From the NCBI RefSeq assembly GCF_000430885.1, contig NZ_AUMW01000006.1, positions 1 through 64,000 on the forward strand: a stretch of DNA of 64,000 nt, in the 5' to 3' direction. Below the pieces are notes generated by a model. That model saw only the letters and a program-made list of their open reading frames with translations, was not told where the DNA came from and did not search any database. How positions within the stretch are numbered: position 1 is the first letter of the stretch; each line of letters begins with the position of its first letter. Source of the DNA: Desulfotruncus alcoholivorax DSM 16058. Lineage in GTDB: Bacteria > Bacillota > Desulfotomaculia > Desulfotomaculales > Desulfallaceae. Shown in pieces: positions 1 through 7,765 of the stretch. The translations under genes and the position numbers were made by a program.

Positions 1-150
1 CCGACTGATGATGCCTTGAAAAAGATTATTTACCTGGCCACCGTTGAAGCAGCCAAAAAGTGGACCATGCCTGTTAAAGACTGGAAGAACTGCATCTCAC
101 AGTTCGCCATATATTTTGGGGATAGATTGGAAACTGAGTTGGCCATATAA
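1..150 (+). mobile_element. IS256-family (mutator type) transposase, C-terminal 49 residues
   Basis: The frame is open from the first base and stops at 148-150. The 49 residues contain [27 protein letters not shown] and [12 protein letters not shown], which match the conserved C-terminal end of IS256-family transposases (a ...NASKKWTMPI..W...LNQF.I.F block is typical). The start and the DDE catalytic part lie outside the window, so I cannot tell whether the element is intact. No clear terminal inverted repeat is seen between the stop and the palindromic repeat that begins about 20 bases later. Confidence 0.85.
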
Positions 151-172
151 GTTAGCCTGGCGATTAACCGAC

Positions 173-294
173 GGCAGCCCTTGACATGGAGCCTCCAGGC
201 CTGTGTTTCCAGGAGGCCGCGGGGAGTCCACGCTGTGCGTTGGCCTCCCGCCCAAATAGGCTAACACAGGCCTCTCTCCATGTAAAGGGCTGCC
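173..294. repeat. Palindromic repeat, copy 1 (MITE-like)
   Basis: About 122 bp of nested inverted repeats. The outer arms (about 173-191 and 276-294) pair at 18 of 19 positions. A middle pair is GGCCTGTGTT / AACACAGGCC, and an inner pair is GGAGGCC / GGCCTCC. The right-hand 85 bp recur at 19703-19788 with roughly 80% identity by eye. It lies directly after the IS256 transposase tail and before a truncated gene, so it marks a mobile-element scar. It has no coding capacity, and its mobilising enzyme is unknown. Confidence 0.7.
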
Positions 295-346
295 TGGCTG
301 TTTCTAATTAACCCCAGTTTTATCTTAACCATTTACACGAAAATAT

Positions 347-526
347 TCACACTCCCTCCATTACCCAGATAGGGCGTTTTTCGGGCTCGTGCTCGTGGAA
401 CCAGGCCACCTTGCTTGCAACAGTTACCGGGCTCGTATCAGCGGTAACCATTCTGGAAGGTATAGTAGAATTATAAATATCTACTATTGCAGGTAAATCA
501 TTTTGGCAGGCATTTCGTATTATCAT
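347..526 (-). pseudogene. GNAT acetyltransferase, N-terminal fragment
   Basis: Sixty codons from an ATG at 526 with a good AAGGGAG ribosome site upstream. The start [19 protein letters not shown], followed by [20 protein letters not shown], is the N-terminal part of phosphinothricin-acetyltransferase-like GNAT proteins, which are about 160-170 residues long. The frame stops right after RPIWVMEGV, before the acetyl-CoA-binding (R/QxxGxG/A) part. The missing two thirds coincide with the repeat/IS junction on the left, so this is a remnant. An upstream in-frame ATG at 580 exists but has no ribosome site. Confidence 0.75.
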
Positions 527-631
527 GCTATCTAACACTCCCTTAACTTTATGAATGACTACGTCTATTATATATTTCAAAAAAAGAGCTCAGAAATATG
601 AAAATTAAATATTTGATTTGTTCCTGAAAAC

Positions 632-665
632 AAAAAAGCCTTTACCTGCACAAGCTGGTAAAGGC
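632..665 (-). terminator. Rho-independent terminator of the DHH gene
   Basis: A perfect 9-bp stem GCCTTTACC / GGTAAAGGC (638-646 with 657-665) with a 10-base loop. On the minus strand it is followed by TTTTTTG. It lies 23 bases past the stop of the DHH phosphoesterase gene. Confidence 0.85.
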
Positions 666-687
666 AATTGATTAGGGTGAAAGGATC

Positions 688-1596
688 TTAATCCTTAAAT
701 TTTTGAAGCAAATCTTTATACGTTTCGTCAAACCGCTCGTAAGGAACCTGGCAGGTCCCAACATTCTCATGGCCGCCGCCACCGTAACCAAGCATTACCG
801 AACCTATATTTACTTTGGAGCTTTTGTTAAAAATACTCTTTCCACAGGTAAAAACGCAATTATTTAATCTGCCGTCAACGATCCAGATACTTATATTCAC
901 ATCTGGATATAAAGCATAAGGAATAAAGCGGTTCCCCGAATAAATGGGATCAACGCTTCGAAGATCTGTTACCAGAACGTTATGATGTACTGTAGAGTGC
1001 TTCCTTACCATCTTTTTAAATAACTCCATTTGCTCCATATACAATTCGACTCTTTCCCTAACGTCATAGTCTTCCATTATCTCATTAATTTGCTTATGGC
1101 GAATGTCATTAGCCAGTTTCTCCATGAGCTGGTAATTGCTGATTCTAAATTGGCGGAATCGCCCGAGCCCTGTCCGGGGGTCCATAATAAATGCCAGCAG
1201 CACCCAACCCTGCGGGTGCAAAACCTCGCTCACACTAAATTGCGCAGAATCAGCCTTGTCAACGGCTTCCATCAGTTCATCAAAACCAGGGCCAAATTTT
1301 TCACGTCCTCCATAATACTCGTAAATAACCCGGGCACATGAGGGGGCAGGGGCGGATTTCCCTTGATATTGTTCTTTCAGACTCCCCCGCTCTTCTTCCG
1401 AGCTATGGTGGTCAAACCAATATCCACAACCCTTGGCATATGGTACATTGGCCAGGATATCATTTGAACCTACTTCGATTAGTCCATCTTGAACATCTTT
1501 GGGGTGAACAAATTTAAAGGAGTCAACCAGATCTAGTTCCAACAATAGCGCGGCGCAAGCCAGGCCGTCAAAATCAGAACGAGTAAGCAATCTCAT
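688..1596 (-). CDS. DHH-superfamily phosphoesterase (exopolyphosphatase-like)
   Basis: 302 residues. It begins MRLLTRSDFDGLACA: the SDFDG at 7-11 is the first metal-binding motif of the DHH family. FDHH at 61-64 is the diagnostic DHH motif, and VDKAD near 112-116 fits the third metal-binding aspartate. GYGGGGHENVG near residue 271 is the glycine-rich DHHA1 substrate loop. The order matches small DHH/DHHA1 phosphodiesterases that cleave oligonucleotides or cyclic dinucleotides or act on polyphosphate; the substrate cannot be chosen from sequence. It is cytosolic and monocistronic, with its own terminator, and diverges from the GH18 lipoprotein gene. Confidence 0.85.
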   Translation of the reverse strand: MRLLTRSDFDGLACAALLLELDLVDSFKFVHPKDVQDGLIEVGSNDILANVPYAKGCGYWFDHHSSEEERGSLKEQYQGKSAPAPSCARVIYEYYGGREKFGPGFDELMEAVDKADSAQFSVSEVLHPQGWVLLAFIMDPRTGLGRFRQFRISNYQLMEKLANDIRHKQINEIMEDYDVRERVELYMEQMELFKKMVRKHSTVHHNVLVTDLRSVDPIYSGNRFIPYALYPDVNISIWIVDGRLNNCVFTCGKSIFNKSSKVNIGSVMLGYGGGGHENVGTCQVPYERFDETYKDLLQKFKD

Positions 1597-1853
1597 TGCC
1601 GAAGCACCTCCAATTATCGTATCAAAACAGGCGTATCAAATAACAATGGCAATGGCACATTTTCTACAAACCTTAAAAATATTCCTTTATTTAATAATTT
1701 TTCTTTTGTTATAGAAGGCCGCTGCTCAACGTCGTTTTTTACGCTGGCGGCATTGAAACAGCCCACGGTATTTATGGCAAGGCGATACATTTTAAAAGAA
1801 CTTTTAGGGCATTTTAATTTTAATATTAAACCTTTTCAGAGGAGTGGAACTAT

Positions 1854-2915
1854 GTGAAAAAAAATAAATTAGTTTACCTTACTGCTTTTTTAATTATTTT
1901 TACTATCCTGGCAGGCTGCAGCAAAGCCAAAAAACCACTGTTTCCCGGTTTACAAACGCGACCCGGTGTCAGCGGGTTTTACGTTAATGACCCGGCCGGT
2001 TACGATTCATTGCCTTCATTAAAAACTCACGCTAATGTGTTGAATGAAGTTTACCCTTTGTGGTATCACGTAAAAGTAGATGGTTCCCTTAAAGAAGAAC
2101 CAAATCAAGAGGCAATCAATATTGCCAGGAAAAACAAGGTTAAAATACTGCCTTTAATCAATGTGGTACCAAGTCAGGATACCGTTTTACGCAATCAGGC
2201 AGCCCGGGATAATGCCATCGCCAACATCGTGAGGGTTGTGAAACAAAATAACTATGATGGTGTAAATGTCGATTTTGAATTTGTTCCAACAACCGGCCAA
2301 CAAGATTTCCGGGTTGATCGTAAAGAAATGACTGAATTTATGAAGCTGCTAAACCGGCAGCTGAAGAAAATGGGTAAAGAAACCCATATGTGTGTTCTTC
2401 CGCACGTAGGAGTGTCGCCGGAAATGTCCGGAGTGTACGACTATGGTGGCCTGGCGCCTTACGTCGATAAAGTTACTATTATGTGTTATGATCACAGCCA
2501 AGCGGGAAGCCCGCCAGGGCCGCTGGCGCCTTTTAGCTGGGTGGAACAAAATATTATAACAGCCACCAAGCAGGGCTTTAAACCTTCACAGATATGCCTT
2601 GGCGTAGCAACCTATGGCTATGACTGGCCATCGGGAAAAACAGGCGGGTTTTCAGCACCGACCAAGGAGATCATGCAGCGAGCCTATATGAAGGGTTATA
2701 ATATTAGATGGAGCAACAGCTATAATGAACCTTATTATTCCTATACAGGTGAAAATGGCGAGAAAAGAGAAGTATGGTTTGAAAACGCATCTACCTTGCA
2801 AACAAAAATAGACCTGGTTAAAAAGTATAAGCTTGCAGGAATCTGTATCTGGAGATTAGGCTTCGAAGAACCAAAATTCTGGAATATAGTCGTCAAAAAC
2901 TGGGGTACAAAGTGA
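1854..2915 (+). CDS. GH18 family lipoprotein, YaaH/SleL-like glycosidase
   Basis: 353 residues. The GTG start at 1854 follows an AGGAGTGG site; the nearby ATG at 1852 runs straight into TGA. The N-terminal signal ends in the lipobox LAGC (Cys22), so the protein is membrane anchored outside the cell. The GH18 signature DGVNVDFEF lies at 135-143, with Glu142 as the catalytic acid; the usual first Asp of the DxxDxDxE core is Asn138. A YDYGGLAPYVDKVTIMCYD block and a late Trp (CIWRLG) complete the TIM-barrel markers. Its relatives include the cortex-lytic/spore-germination glycosidases YaaH and SleL and sporulation-related GH18 lipoproteins. No LysM domain is present. A role in peptidoglycan or cortex turnover is inferred. 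Confidence 0.8.
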   Translation: MKKNKLVYLTAFLIIFTILAGCSKAKKPLFPGLQTRPGVSGFYVNDPAGYDSLPSLKTHANVLNEVYPLWYHVKVDGSLKEEPNQEAINIARKNKVKILPLINVVPSQDTVLRNQAARDNAIANIVRVVKQNNYDGVNVDFEFVPTTGQQDFRVDRKEMTEFMKLLNRQLKKMGKETHMCVLPHVGVSPEMSGVYDYGGLAPYVDKVTIMCYDHSQAGSPPGPLAPFSWVEQNIITATKQGFKPSQICLGVATYGYDWPSGKTGGFSAPTKEIMQRAYMKGYNIRWSNSYNEPYYSYTGENGEKREVWFENASTLQTKIDLVKKYKLAGICIWRLGFEEPKFWNIVVKNWGTK

Positions 2916-2922
2916 GATTTAA

Positions 2923-2960
2923 AAAAGAGGAAGGAGGGATAAATTCCGCCTTCCTCTTTT
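2923..2960. terminator. Bidirectional terminator between convergent genes
   Basis: Stem AAAAGAGGAAGG (2923-2934) pairs with CCTTCCTCTTTT (2949-2960). The A-run and T-run at the two ends allow function on both strands. It lies between the GH18 gene and the convergent 4-hydroxybutyryl-CoA dehydratase gene. Confidence 0.8.
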
Positions 2961-3019
2961 AACTACCATACCTTGGTAACCACATACTTTGTTTTGCCGG
3001 CCTTTTGTTGCCTTTAAAC

Positions 3020-4498
3020 TTATTTCTTGCCTTGCCTTGGTTTCATGCCGGCAATTTCCCTGACAATGTCCTTCTTGGACTCAATGTCGTACTGGCTGGT
3101 GATAGCGATTTGCTCCATAATTGGAGAGCCGCCGCCGTGGTAAGCGCCGTAAAGCATTGATCCCGCGGATGCTGAAAGACCGAAATCGATGAAATTCAGC
3201 CAGAATTTGATTTGCTCCTCAACAGGGATCTTTGGATTTCTGTTGAGGTATTTTTCCAGCAGGGCTTTGGTTTCCGGGTTGGCCAGGTCCTTTTCAAATG
3301 GGAAGGTCGCGGGCAAACCACCTGCGATATTGCACAATATCTCTTGCTCGTGGAATACCGCCTCGCCGGTCAAACACCTGCCAACATTGGCGTAGATGGA
3401 GTGGGGGATGTAGCTGCCGGGACCATACGGCACATTGCCCACGCCCGGCATGTAAACCTCGGGCTTGGCCAGGTCGGATGCAGTGTAACCGGCCGCGTAG
3501 CCGAGCTCACCTGTCATGATCAGTTTGGACAGCATTTCGCGTACATGGGGCGTTTTCTCTATGCCGTTAATTTCAGCAGCCAGGGCGGCTAAACCGATCA
3601 CATAATCAAGCATCGCGGGTTTGCAGCCGGAATAAGAATGGCGGTGGAACAGCGCAAACAGCAGTGCGGCTATGCCGCCGTGCACGGTTTCCCCACACAG
3701 GAACACGCGCTCCCAGGGGACAAAGCAGTCATCAAAAATCACATAAGAATCCGTATAGCCGACTTCAATTCCCTTCTGATAATGTTCGCGCTTGCGGGTG
3801 TTATGAATATGGACAACCTGCTTGACGCCTTCATAGTCCGATGGGACCGCAAAACACACCGCATAGGCTTCTTCGCCCTTTTTAAGGGCCCGGTTCGGTA
3901 CCACCAGGATTTCATCAGAGATTGATGCTTCAGAGATATGGACCTTGGAGCCGCGGACAATAATGCCGTCACTGCGTTCCTCCACCACGTGCACATACAT
4001 ATCAGGGTCGGCCTGTTCGGCCGGCCGCTTTAAACGCTCGCCCTTGACGTCGGTCTGCGCGCAGCTGGCAACGAGGTCTTCAGTTTGAAAGCGCTCCAGC
4101 CATTTCAACCAGTTGTCATAGTAGGCGGTTTTGGCCTTGGGGGACTTCTGCGCTTCGAAAGATACGGCGTTGATTGCATTGGCCGCGTCAACACCCATGC
4201 AACGCTGGATGCATTGCCCCACCTTGTTGCACAAAAACCTTGTCATGTCCTGCTTTTTATGCAGGTCCTCCTTGTTCTGGTGAATGTGGTTGAAACGGTT
4301 GATAGTTTGCCCGGTAAGGTGGGACGTGGCAGTGCAAAGATCTTTGCTTTCCGGGTCCCATGCCGCGTCAAAGGTCAAAGCCATAACGTTAATGGCTGGT
4401 TGTTGACGCTCGTCCAGCCTGTCAATTTTCTCACCATTGCAGTAGAGGTTACGGTTCATTTTACCTAACCTCTCAATGTACTGCTCCCTTGTTCTCAT
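3020..4498 (-). CDS. abfD: 4-hydroxybutyryl-CoA dehydratase / vinylacetyl-CoA isomerase
   Basis: 492 residues from the ATG at 4498, which has a strong AAAGGAG site; a longer frame to 4564 exists but lacks one. Known AbfD is 490 residues and binds a [4Fe-4S] cluster through Cys99, Cys103, His292 and Cys299. Here the same pattern is seen as QCIQRC (Cys96, Cys100) and FHRHSYSGC (His285, Cys292), with identical spacing. This separates it from the related flavin monooxygenase HpaB, which lacks these ligands. The enzyme is a cytosolic FAD/Fe-S homotetramer that dehydrates 4-hydroxybutyryl-CoA to crotonyl-CoA. No other gene of a 4-hydroxybutyrate or GABA route is adjacent; the gene stands alone. Confidence 0.88.
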   Translation of the reverse strand: MRTREQYIERLGKMNRNLYCNGEKIDRLDERQQPAINVMALTFDAAWDPESKDLCTATSHLTGQTINRFNHIHQNKEDLHKKQDMTRFLCNKVGQCIQRCMGVDAANAINAVSFEAQKSPKAKTAYYDNWLKWLERFQTEDLVASCAQTDVKGERLKRPAEQADPDMYVHVVEERSDGIIVRGSKVHISEASISDEILVVPNRALKKGEEAYAVCFAVPSDYEGVKQVVHIHNTRKREHYQKGIEVGYTDSYVIFDDCFVPWERVFLCGETVHGGIAALLFALFHRHSYSGCKPAMLDYVIGLAALAAEINGIEKTPHVREMLSKLIMTGELGYAAGYTASDLAKPEVYMPGVGNVPYGPGSYIPHSIYANVGRCLTGEAVFHEQEILCNIAGGLPATFPFEKDLANPETKALLEKYLNRNPKIPVEEQIKFWLNFIDFGLSASAGSMLYGAYHGGGSPIMEQIAITSQYDIESKKDIVREIAGMKPRQGKK

Positions 4499-4905
4499 GA
4501 TTATAACTCCTTTCTTTATAAAGCACTTTATCCTGCGCGTTATTTCACCGAGTAGCCGGGACATGCGGGCTAGGAAGAGAATTAGCTTTCTTCTTTTATG
4601 AATAGTGAATTATAGCAAGATCCATGCCAACTAATATATCTCATAAGCAACAAAACCTGTGAGACATCTGAAAAGCGTTTATTTGGCTGAAGCAAATTGT
4701 TTAGACAAAAAAAATGATCAAAAAAAGATTAACATGGTTGTTAAAAATGTGAACATAGGTGAACATGGCAAATCTTAACCAGGCGAATTTTAAATATAAC
4801 GTGTCAGTCTATTTTAAACGGGAAATAAATAATATTACAAGCATGTTATCACATTATTGCGGGCATTGAAATCTTTGGGGTCAACTATTATTGGGAGTGA
4901 TACGC
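4499..4905. other. Divergent intergenic region, no gene
   Basis: AT-rich spacer between abfD and the yitT-like gene. It contains the abfD ribosome site and, around 4748-4765, two copies of GTGAACAT spaced 12 bases apart, which could be half-sites for a regulator. I see no reading frame, RNA gene or clear promoter pair that I would defend. Confidence 0.5.
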
Positions 4906-5796
4906 TTGATTGACGCAATGGATTATTTGCATAAACTTAATATTAGTCCTGCCGGTGTAAAAAGGGCCGCGGTCAACCTGTTGATGATCAGCATTGGCGC
5001 ATTTATAGCGGCAATAAGCATCAACGCCCTGGTTATTCCTTACCACCTGATTACAGGCGGGGTATCCGGTTTGGCGATTATACTTAAATATGTTATCAAT
5101 ACGCCTGTGTATATAATGATATTAGTGCTTAATGTCCCTATTTTCTGGTGGGGATACCGGGAAATTAACAAGCGATTTTTATTTTACAGTCTGGCCGGAA
5201 CCATTCTCCTAAGCGCCATGCTTCCCATTACCCGCAACTTGATTACCGTACCTAAATTGGATATGGTGCTGGTCGCTATATTTGGCGGCGTTTTAAATGG
5301 AATAGGGTTTGGTCTCATTTTCAAATTTCAAGGCAGTACCGGGGGAACCGACATAATAGCAGTAGTAATGAGGAAGAAAAAAAACCTCGGGCTTGGCGAG
5401 GTCGCTTTCTATTCAAACCTAATAATAATCGTAATATCCTTATTGTTTTTTCCCGTTGAAACCGGCTTGTATACAATAATATCCATTTTTGTGGCCGGTA
5501 AGGTTGTGGACTCGGTTATTACAGGATTAAACACCAACAAATCCGTTATCATTATATCGGAGCAAACCACGCACATAGCCGACCGGATTATTAATGAGAT
5601 GCACCGCGGTGTGACTTTCTTTTCAGGACACGGCGCTTATTTAAAAAAGCAGAAATCCGTCTTAAATTGCGTTATTAACCGCTTTGAACTGGCCCGCCTT
5701 AAGGAAATCGTGTTGAACATTGATCCAAATGCGTTTATGTATATCTCTGATGCCAGCGAAGTATTAGGCAAAGGCTTTACTGGCCAGAACAAATAA
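4906..5796 (+). CDS. YitT-family membrane protein (DUF161 + DUF2179)
   Basis: 296 residues if it starts at TTG 4906, eight bases after GGGAG; an upstream in-frame TTG at 4891 overlaps that site and is less likely. Four to five hydrophobic segments fill residues about 20-200, including the YitT-type GGVSGLAIILKY and FQGSTGGTDIIA loops. The soluble C-terminal part (about 210-275, with HRGVTFFSGHGAYLKK) is the DUF2179 domain. Members of this family are cytoplasmic-membrane proteins of unknown transport function in Firmicutes. The gene is monocistronic. Confidence 0.85.
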   Translation: MIDAMDYLHKLNISPAGVKRAAVNLLMISIGAFIAAISINALVIPYHLITGGVSGLAIILKYVINTPVYIMILVLNVPIFWWGYREINKRFLFYSLAGTILLSAMLPITRNLITVPKLDMVLVAIFGGVLNGIGFGLIFKFQGSTGGTDIIAVVMRKKKNLGLGEVAFYSNLIIIVISLLFFPVETGLYTIISIFVAGKVVDSVITGLNTNKSVIIISEQTTHIADRIINEMHRGVTFFSGHGAYLKKQKSVLNCVINRFELARLKEIVLNIDPNAFMYISDASEVLGKGFTGQNK

Positions 5797-5862
5797 GATA
5801 TTTATAAAAGCATCTCCAGCACTATTTAACAAGCTAAACTATTGTCTCCGTTTACTAAGGGG

Positions 5863-6014
5863 TTATAGCTTTAACAACCTCTGGAGATTCCCTCCCAGAA
5901 TTAATTCTTTTTCATAGTCGCTGATTTCAAGTTCATAAACCTTTCGCAGGTTCTTTCCAAGGTTGTCTTTACCAAAGGCGTGTCAGAGGAATGGGCATGA
6001 CCGTCAATAATCAT
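5863..6014 (-). pseudogene. Amidohydrolase-2 family gene with most of its middle deleted
   Basis: Read on the minus strand from ATG 6014, the first residues are MIIDGHAHSS, the N-terminal metal-binding HxH of amidohydrolase-2 proteins. Soon after, in another frame, comes PFGKDNLGKNLRKVYELE, then EKELILGGNLQRLLKL and a stop at 5863. That is the C-terminal end of the same family (a DxPFG block, then EE...ILGGNxxRLL). About 200 or more residues between the two ends are gone, and a frame change sits at the join. The 151-bp relic lies just downstream of the chemoreceptor gene. Confidence 0.65.
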
Positions 6015-6039
6015 TCCATTGCCTCTGCTCATTTATTAG

Positions 6040-6876
6040 TTATAAGATCTTTTCAGCCAGATCTTTCAGCTGATCTGACAAGTCAGCCAGTTTTCGGCCA
6101 CTGGCGGCAATTTGTTCCGTCTGGGCCGCCTGTTCCTCGCTGATGGCAGCAAAATCATTTACAGATGAAATTATATTTTCAATATCTTCTCTGATCATTT
6201 TTAAGGTATTTGTAATTTCAGCCGCGGATACCTTACTGTTCTGTGCCAGTTTTCTTATCTCCTCAGCTACCACCATAAACCCCCGGCCGTGTTCGCCAGC
6301 TCTTGCCGCTTCTATGGCAGCGTTAAGTCCCAGCAGGTTTGTTGTTTCTGCAACATTTTTGATGTACTGAAGGATTTCATCGGTTTTTCGGATGCGCTCC
6401 TGAGCACTTTTAACTACCAAGCTGATTTCCTGGCTGTTGCTTGCCAATGCCTGGGATGCGCCGGCCAATTCCCCGGTGGAATCGGCCAGTTCCCCGGCAA
6501 AGGTCTGTAATGAATCATACATTTGCTTAAGATTTTGCTCATTTTCTTGGGATACGGCAAAAAGTATTGTACCCAATGTGTTTCCGGTGTGCTCGTTGAT
6601 TACCGGTATGGCATAAGAAATTATGGGGAAACCATAGACTTCCTTTGGTATCTTATTCACCTGTTTTTCCCCGGTTTTCATCGCAGTAGCCGAAGGACCG
6701 TCCTTTGAAAGCGCGCTATCTCCTTTAATAGTAAGCCTAAAAGTTTTGGCCGGAATAATTGCTACAAACTTTTCTTTGTCAGTCAGACCCATGGCTACGT
6801 CAGCTGAAAAAAGTGAAGGCAACAGCGGGAAAACATTTTTTATAGATTCAAAGTACACTTCGTCGCTGATAGACAT
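6040..6876 (-). CDS. Soluble methyl-accepting chemotaxis-type receptor
   Basis: 278 residues with no membrane segment. Residues 1-110 form a compact alpha/beta domain ending in [13 protein letters not shown]. Residues about 115-278 are a short coiled-coil signalling domain. The receptor hairpin tip is clear at about 180-203 ([20 protein letters not shown]), the part that binds CheA/CheW. The coiled coil is shorter than in membrane receptors, like cytosolic Firmicute receptors. No chemotaxis genes are adjacent. The signal sensed by the N-terminal domain is unknown. Confidence 0.85.
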   Translation of the reverse strand: MSISDEVYFESIKNVFPLLPSLFSADVAMGLTDKEKFVAIIPAKTFRLTIKGDSALSKDGPSATAMKTGEKQVNKIPKEVYGFPIISYAIPVINEHTGNTLGTILFAVSQENEQNLKQMYDSLQTFAGELADSTGELAGASQALASNSQEISLVVKSAQERIRKTDEILQYIKNVAETTNLLGLNAAIEAARAGEHGRGFMVVAEEIRKLAQNSKVSAAEITNTLKMIREDIENIISSVNDFAAISEEQAAQTEQIAASGRKLADLSDQLKDLAEKIL

Positions 6877-7087
6877 TAAATTTCACCTTTCTACGAAAAA
6901 TCTATGAATGATTTATTGCATCACTCCAATTTAACAATTTTCTACATTTAAGAAAAATTTCCTTCATCTTATTAAAGTTTTCCTTTTATTCTTTATGGCA
7001 AAAGCCTAGAATTTATCCCCTTACCAGGGCTCGCACAGTTGCAGCAGTATCTTTCGTTAAAAAAGAACCGTGGCAGCCGTACATATG

Positions 7088-7117
7088 GAAAAAAAGAGCA
7101 CCACTAAAGTGGCACTC
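7088..7117 (-). terminator. Terminator after the DUF2680-like gene
   Basis: On the minus strand GAGTGCCAC (7117-7109) pairs with GTGGTGCTC (7104-7096), with two wobble pairs and a 4-base loop, followed by TTTTTTTCC. It lies about 50 bases past the stop at 7166. Confidence 0.7.
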
Positions 7118-7165
7118 CTGATGTAAAAGGTTTATTTGCATTAGTTATTTAAAAAATACAATTTA

Positions 7166-7657
7166 TTACCTGTTAACGCATATTCCGTATCCCATGCCAC
7201 CACCGGCACCGTTTCTCATTCCGGCACCTATGCCGGCCCATTGTCCCCTGTTCATTCCTCTTCCCATGCCAATCCCCTGTCCAAAGCCTGCGCCATATTT
7301 TCCGCCGATGCCGGCATTGCCGGTTCCATCACAGGCAGCCTGGTTGTTTTTAATGTTATTATATATTTGGTCTGCCTGCTCCTGTGTAAGACTGCCGTCC
7401 GCCACGCGCTGGTCTAAAACCGCCTTCTTTTGCTCCAGCATCTGGGCTTTGAACTCGTCCAGTTTTCCAGCTTCACTGGCAATGGTGCCAAAGGTTTTTC
7501 CTGTAGAACGTTCAGCATAAAGTTCCTCAACTGTTTTTCCTGTCAGGCCGGATACTATTTCCGCAGGCGTCTTGACCGTTGCCGCATAAGCGGCCCCCGC
7601 CGCGCCCATCACCCCTACTGTTGCCATTACTGCAATAAGCTTCTTGAGGTTTTTCAT
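7166..7657 (-). CDS. Secreted DUF2680-like small protein with Gly/Met-rich tail
   Basis: 163 residues. A signal peptide (MKNLKKLIAVMATVGVMG...) ends near AYA-A at about residue 26. Residues 28-108 are a helical domain with KTPAEIVSGLTGKTVEELY and DGSLTQEQADQIY, the pattern of DUF2680 proteins of clostridia. The last 50 residues are glycine- and methionine-rich (GFGQGIGMGRGMNRGQW), suggesting a flexible or metal-contacting tail. The ribosome site AGGAGTG is good. It lies 108 bases downstream of the histidine kinase gene and may be co-transcribed with the two-component pair or be its target. The function is not known. Confidence 0.75.
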   Translation of the reverse strand: MKNLKKLIAVMATVGVMGAAGAAYAATVKTPAEIVSGLTGKTVEELYAERSTGKTFGTIASEAGKLDEFKAQMLEQKKAVLDQRVADGSLTQEQADQIYNNIKNNQAACDGTGNAGIGGKYGAGFGQGIGMGRGMNRGQWAGIGAGMRNGAGGGMGYGICVNR

Positions 7658-7765
7658 TAAAATTTCACTCCTTTTTTGATTTGGTTGAGCTTATGTTTTT
7701 ATTTTAAGGAGCAATTGTGATAAAAGTTTGATAGAAACCTGAAAGAATAATGAAAGCTATAAATA

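Noticed and set aside
173-294. Nested inverted repeats as a retron msr-msd RNA
   Set aside because: No reverse transcriptase gene is nearby and no priming guanosine context is evident; a MITE-like repeat explains it better.
3020-4498. 4-hydroxyphenylacetate 3-monooxygenase (HpaB)
   Set aside because: Same superfamily, but the four Fe-S ligands specific to 4-hydroxybutyryl-CoA dehydratase are all present with exact spacing.
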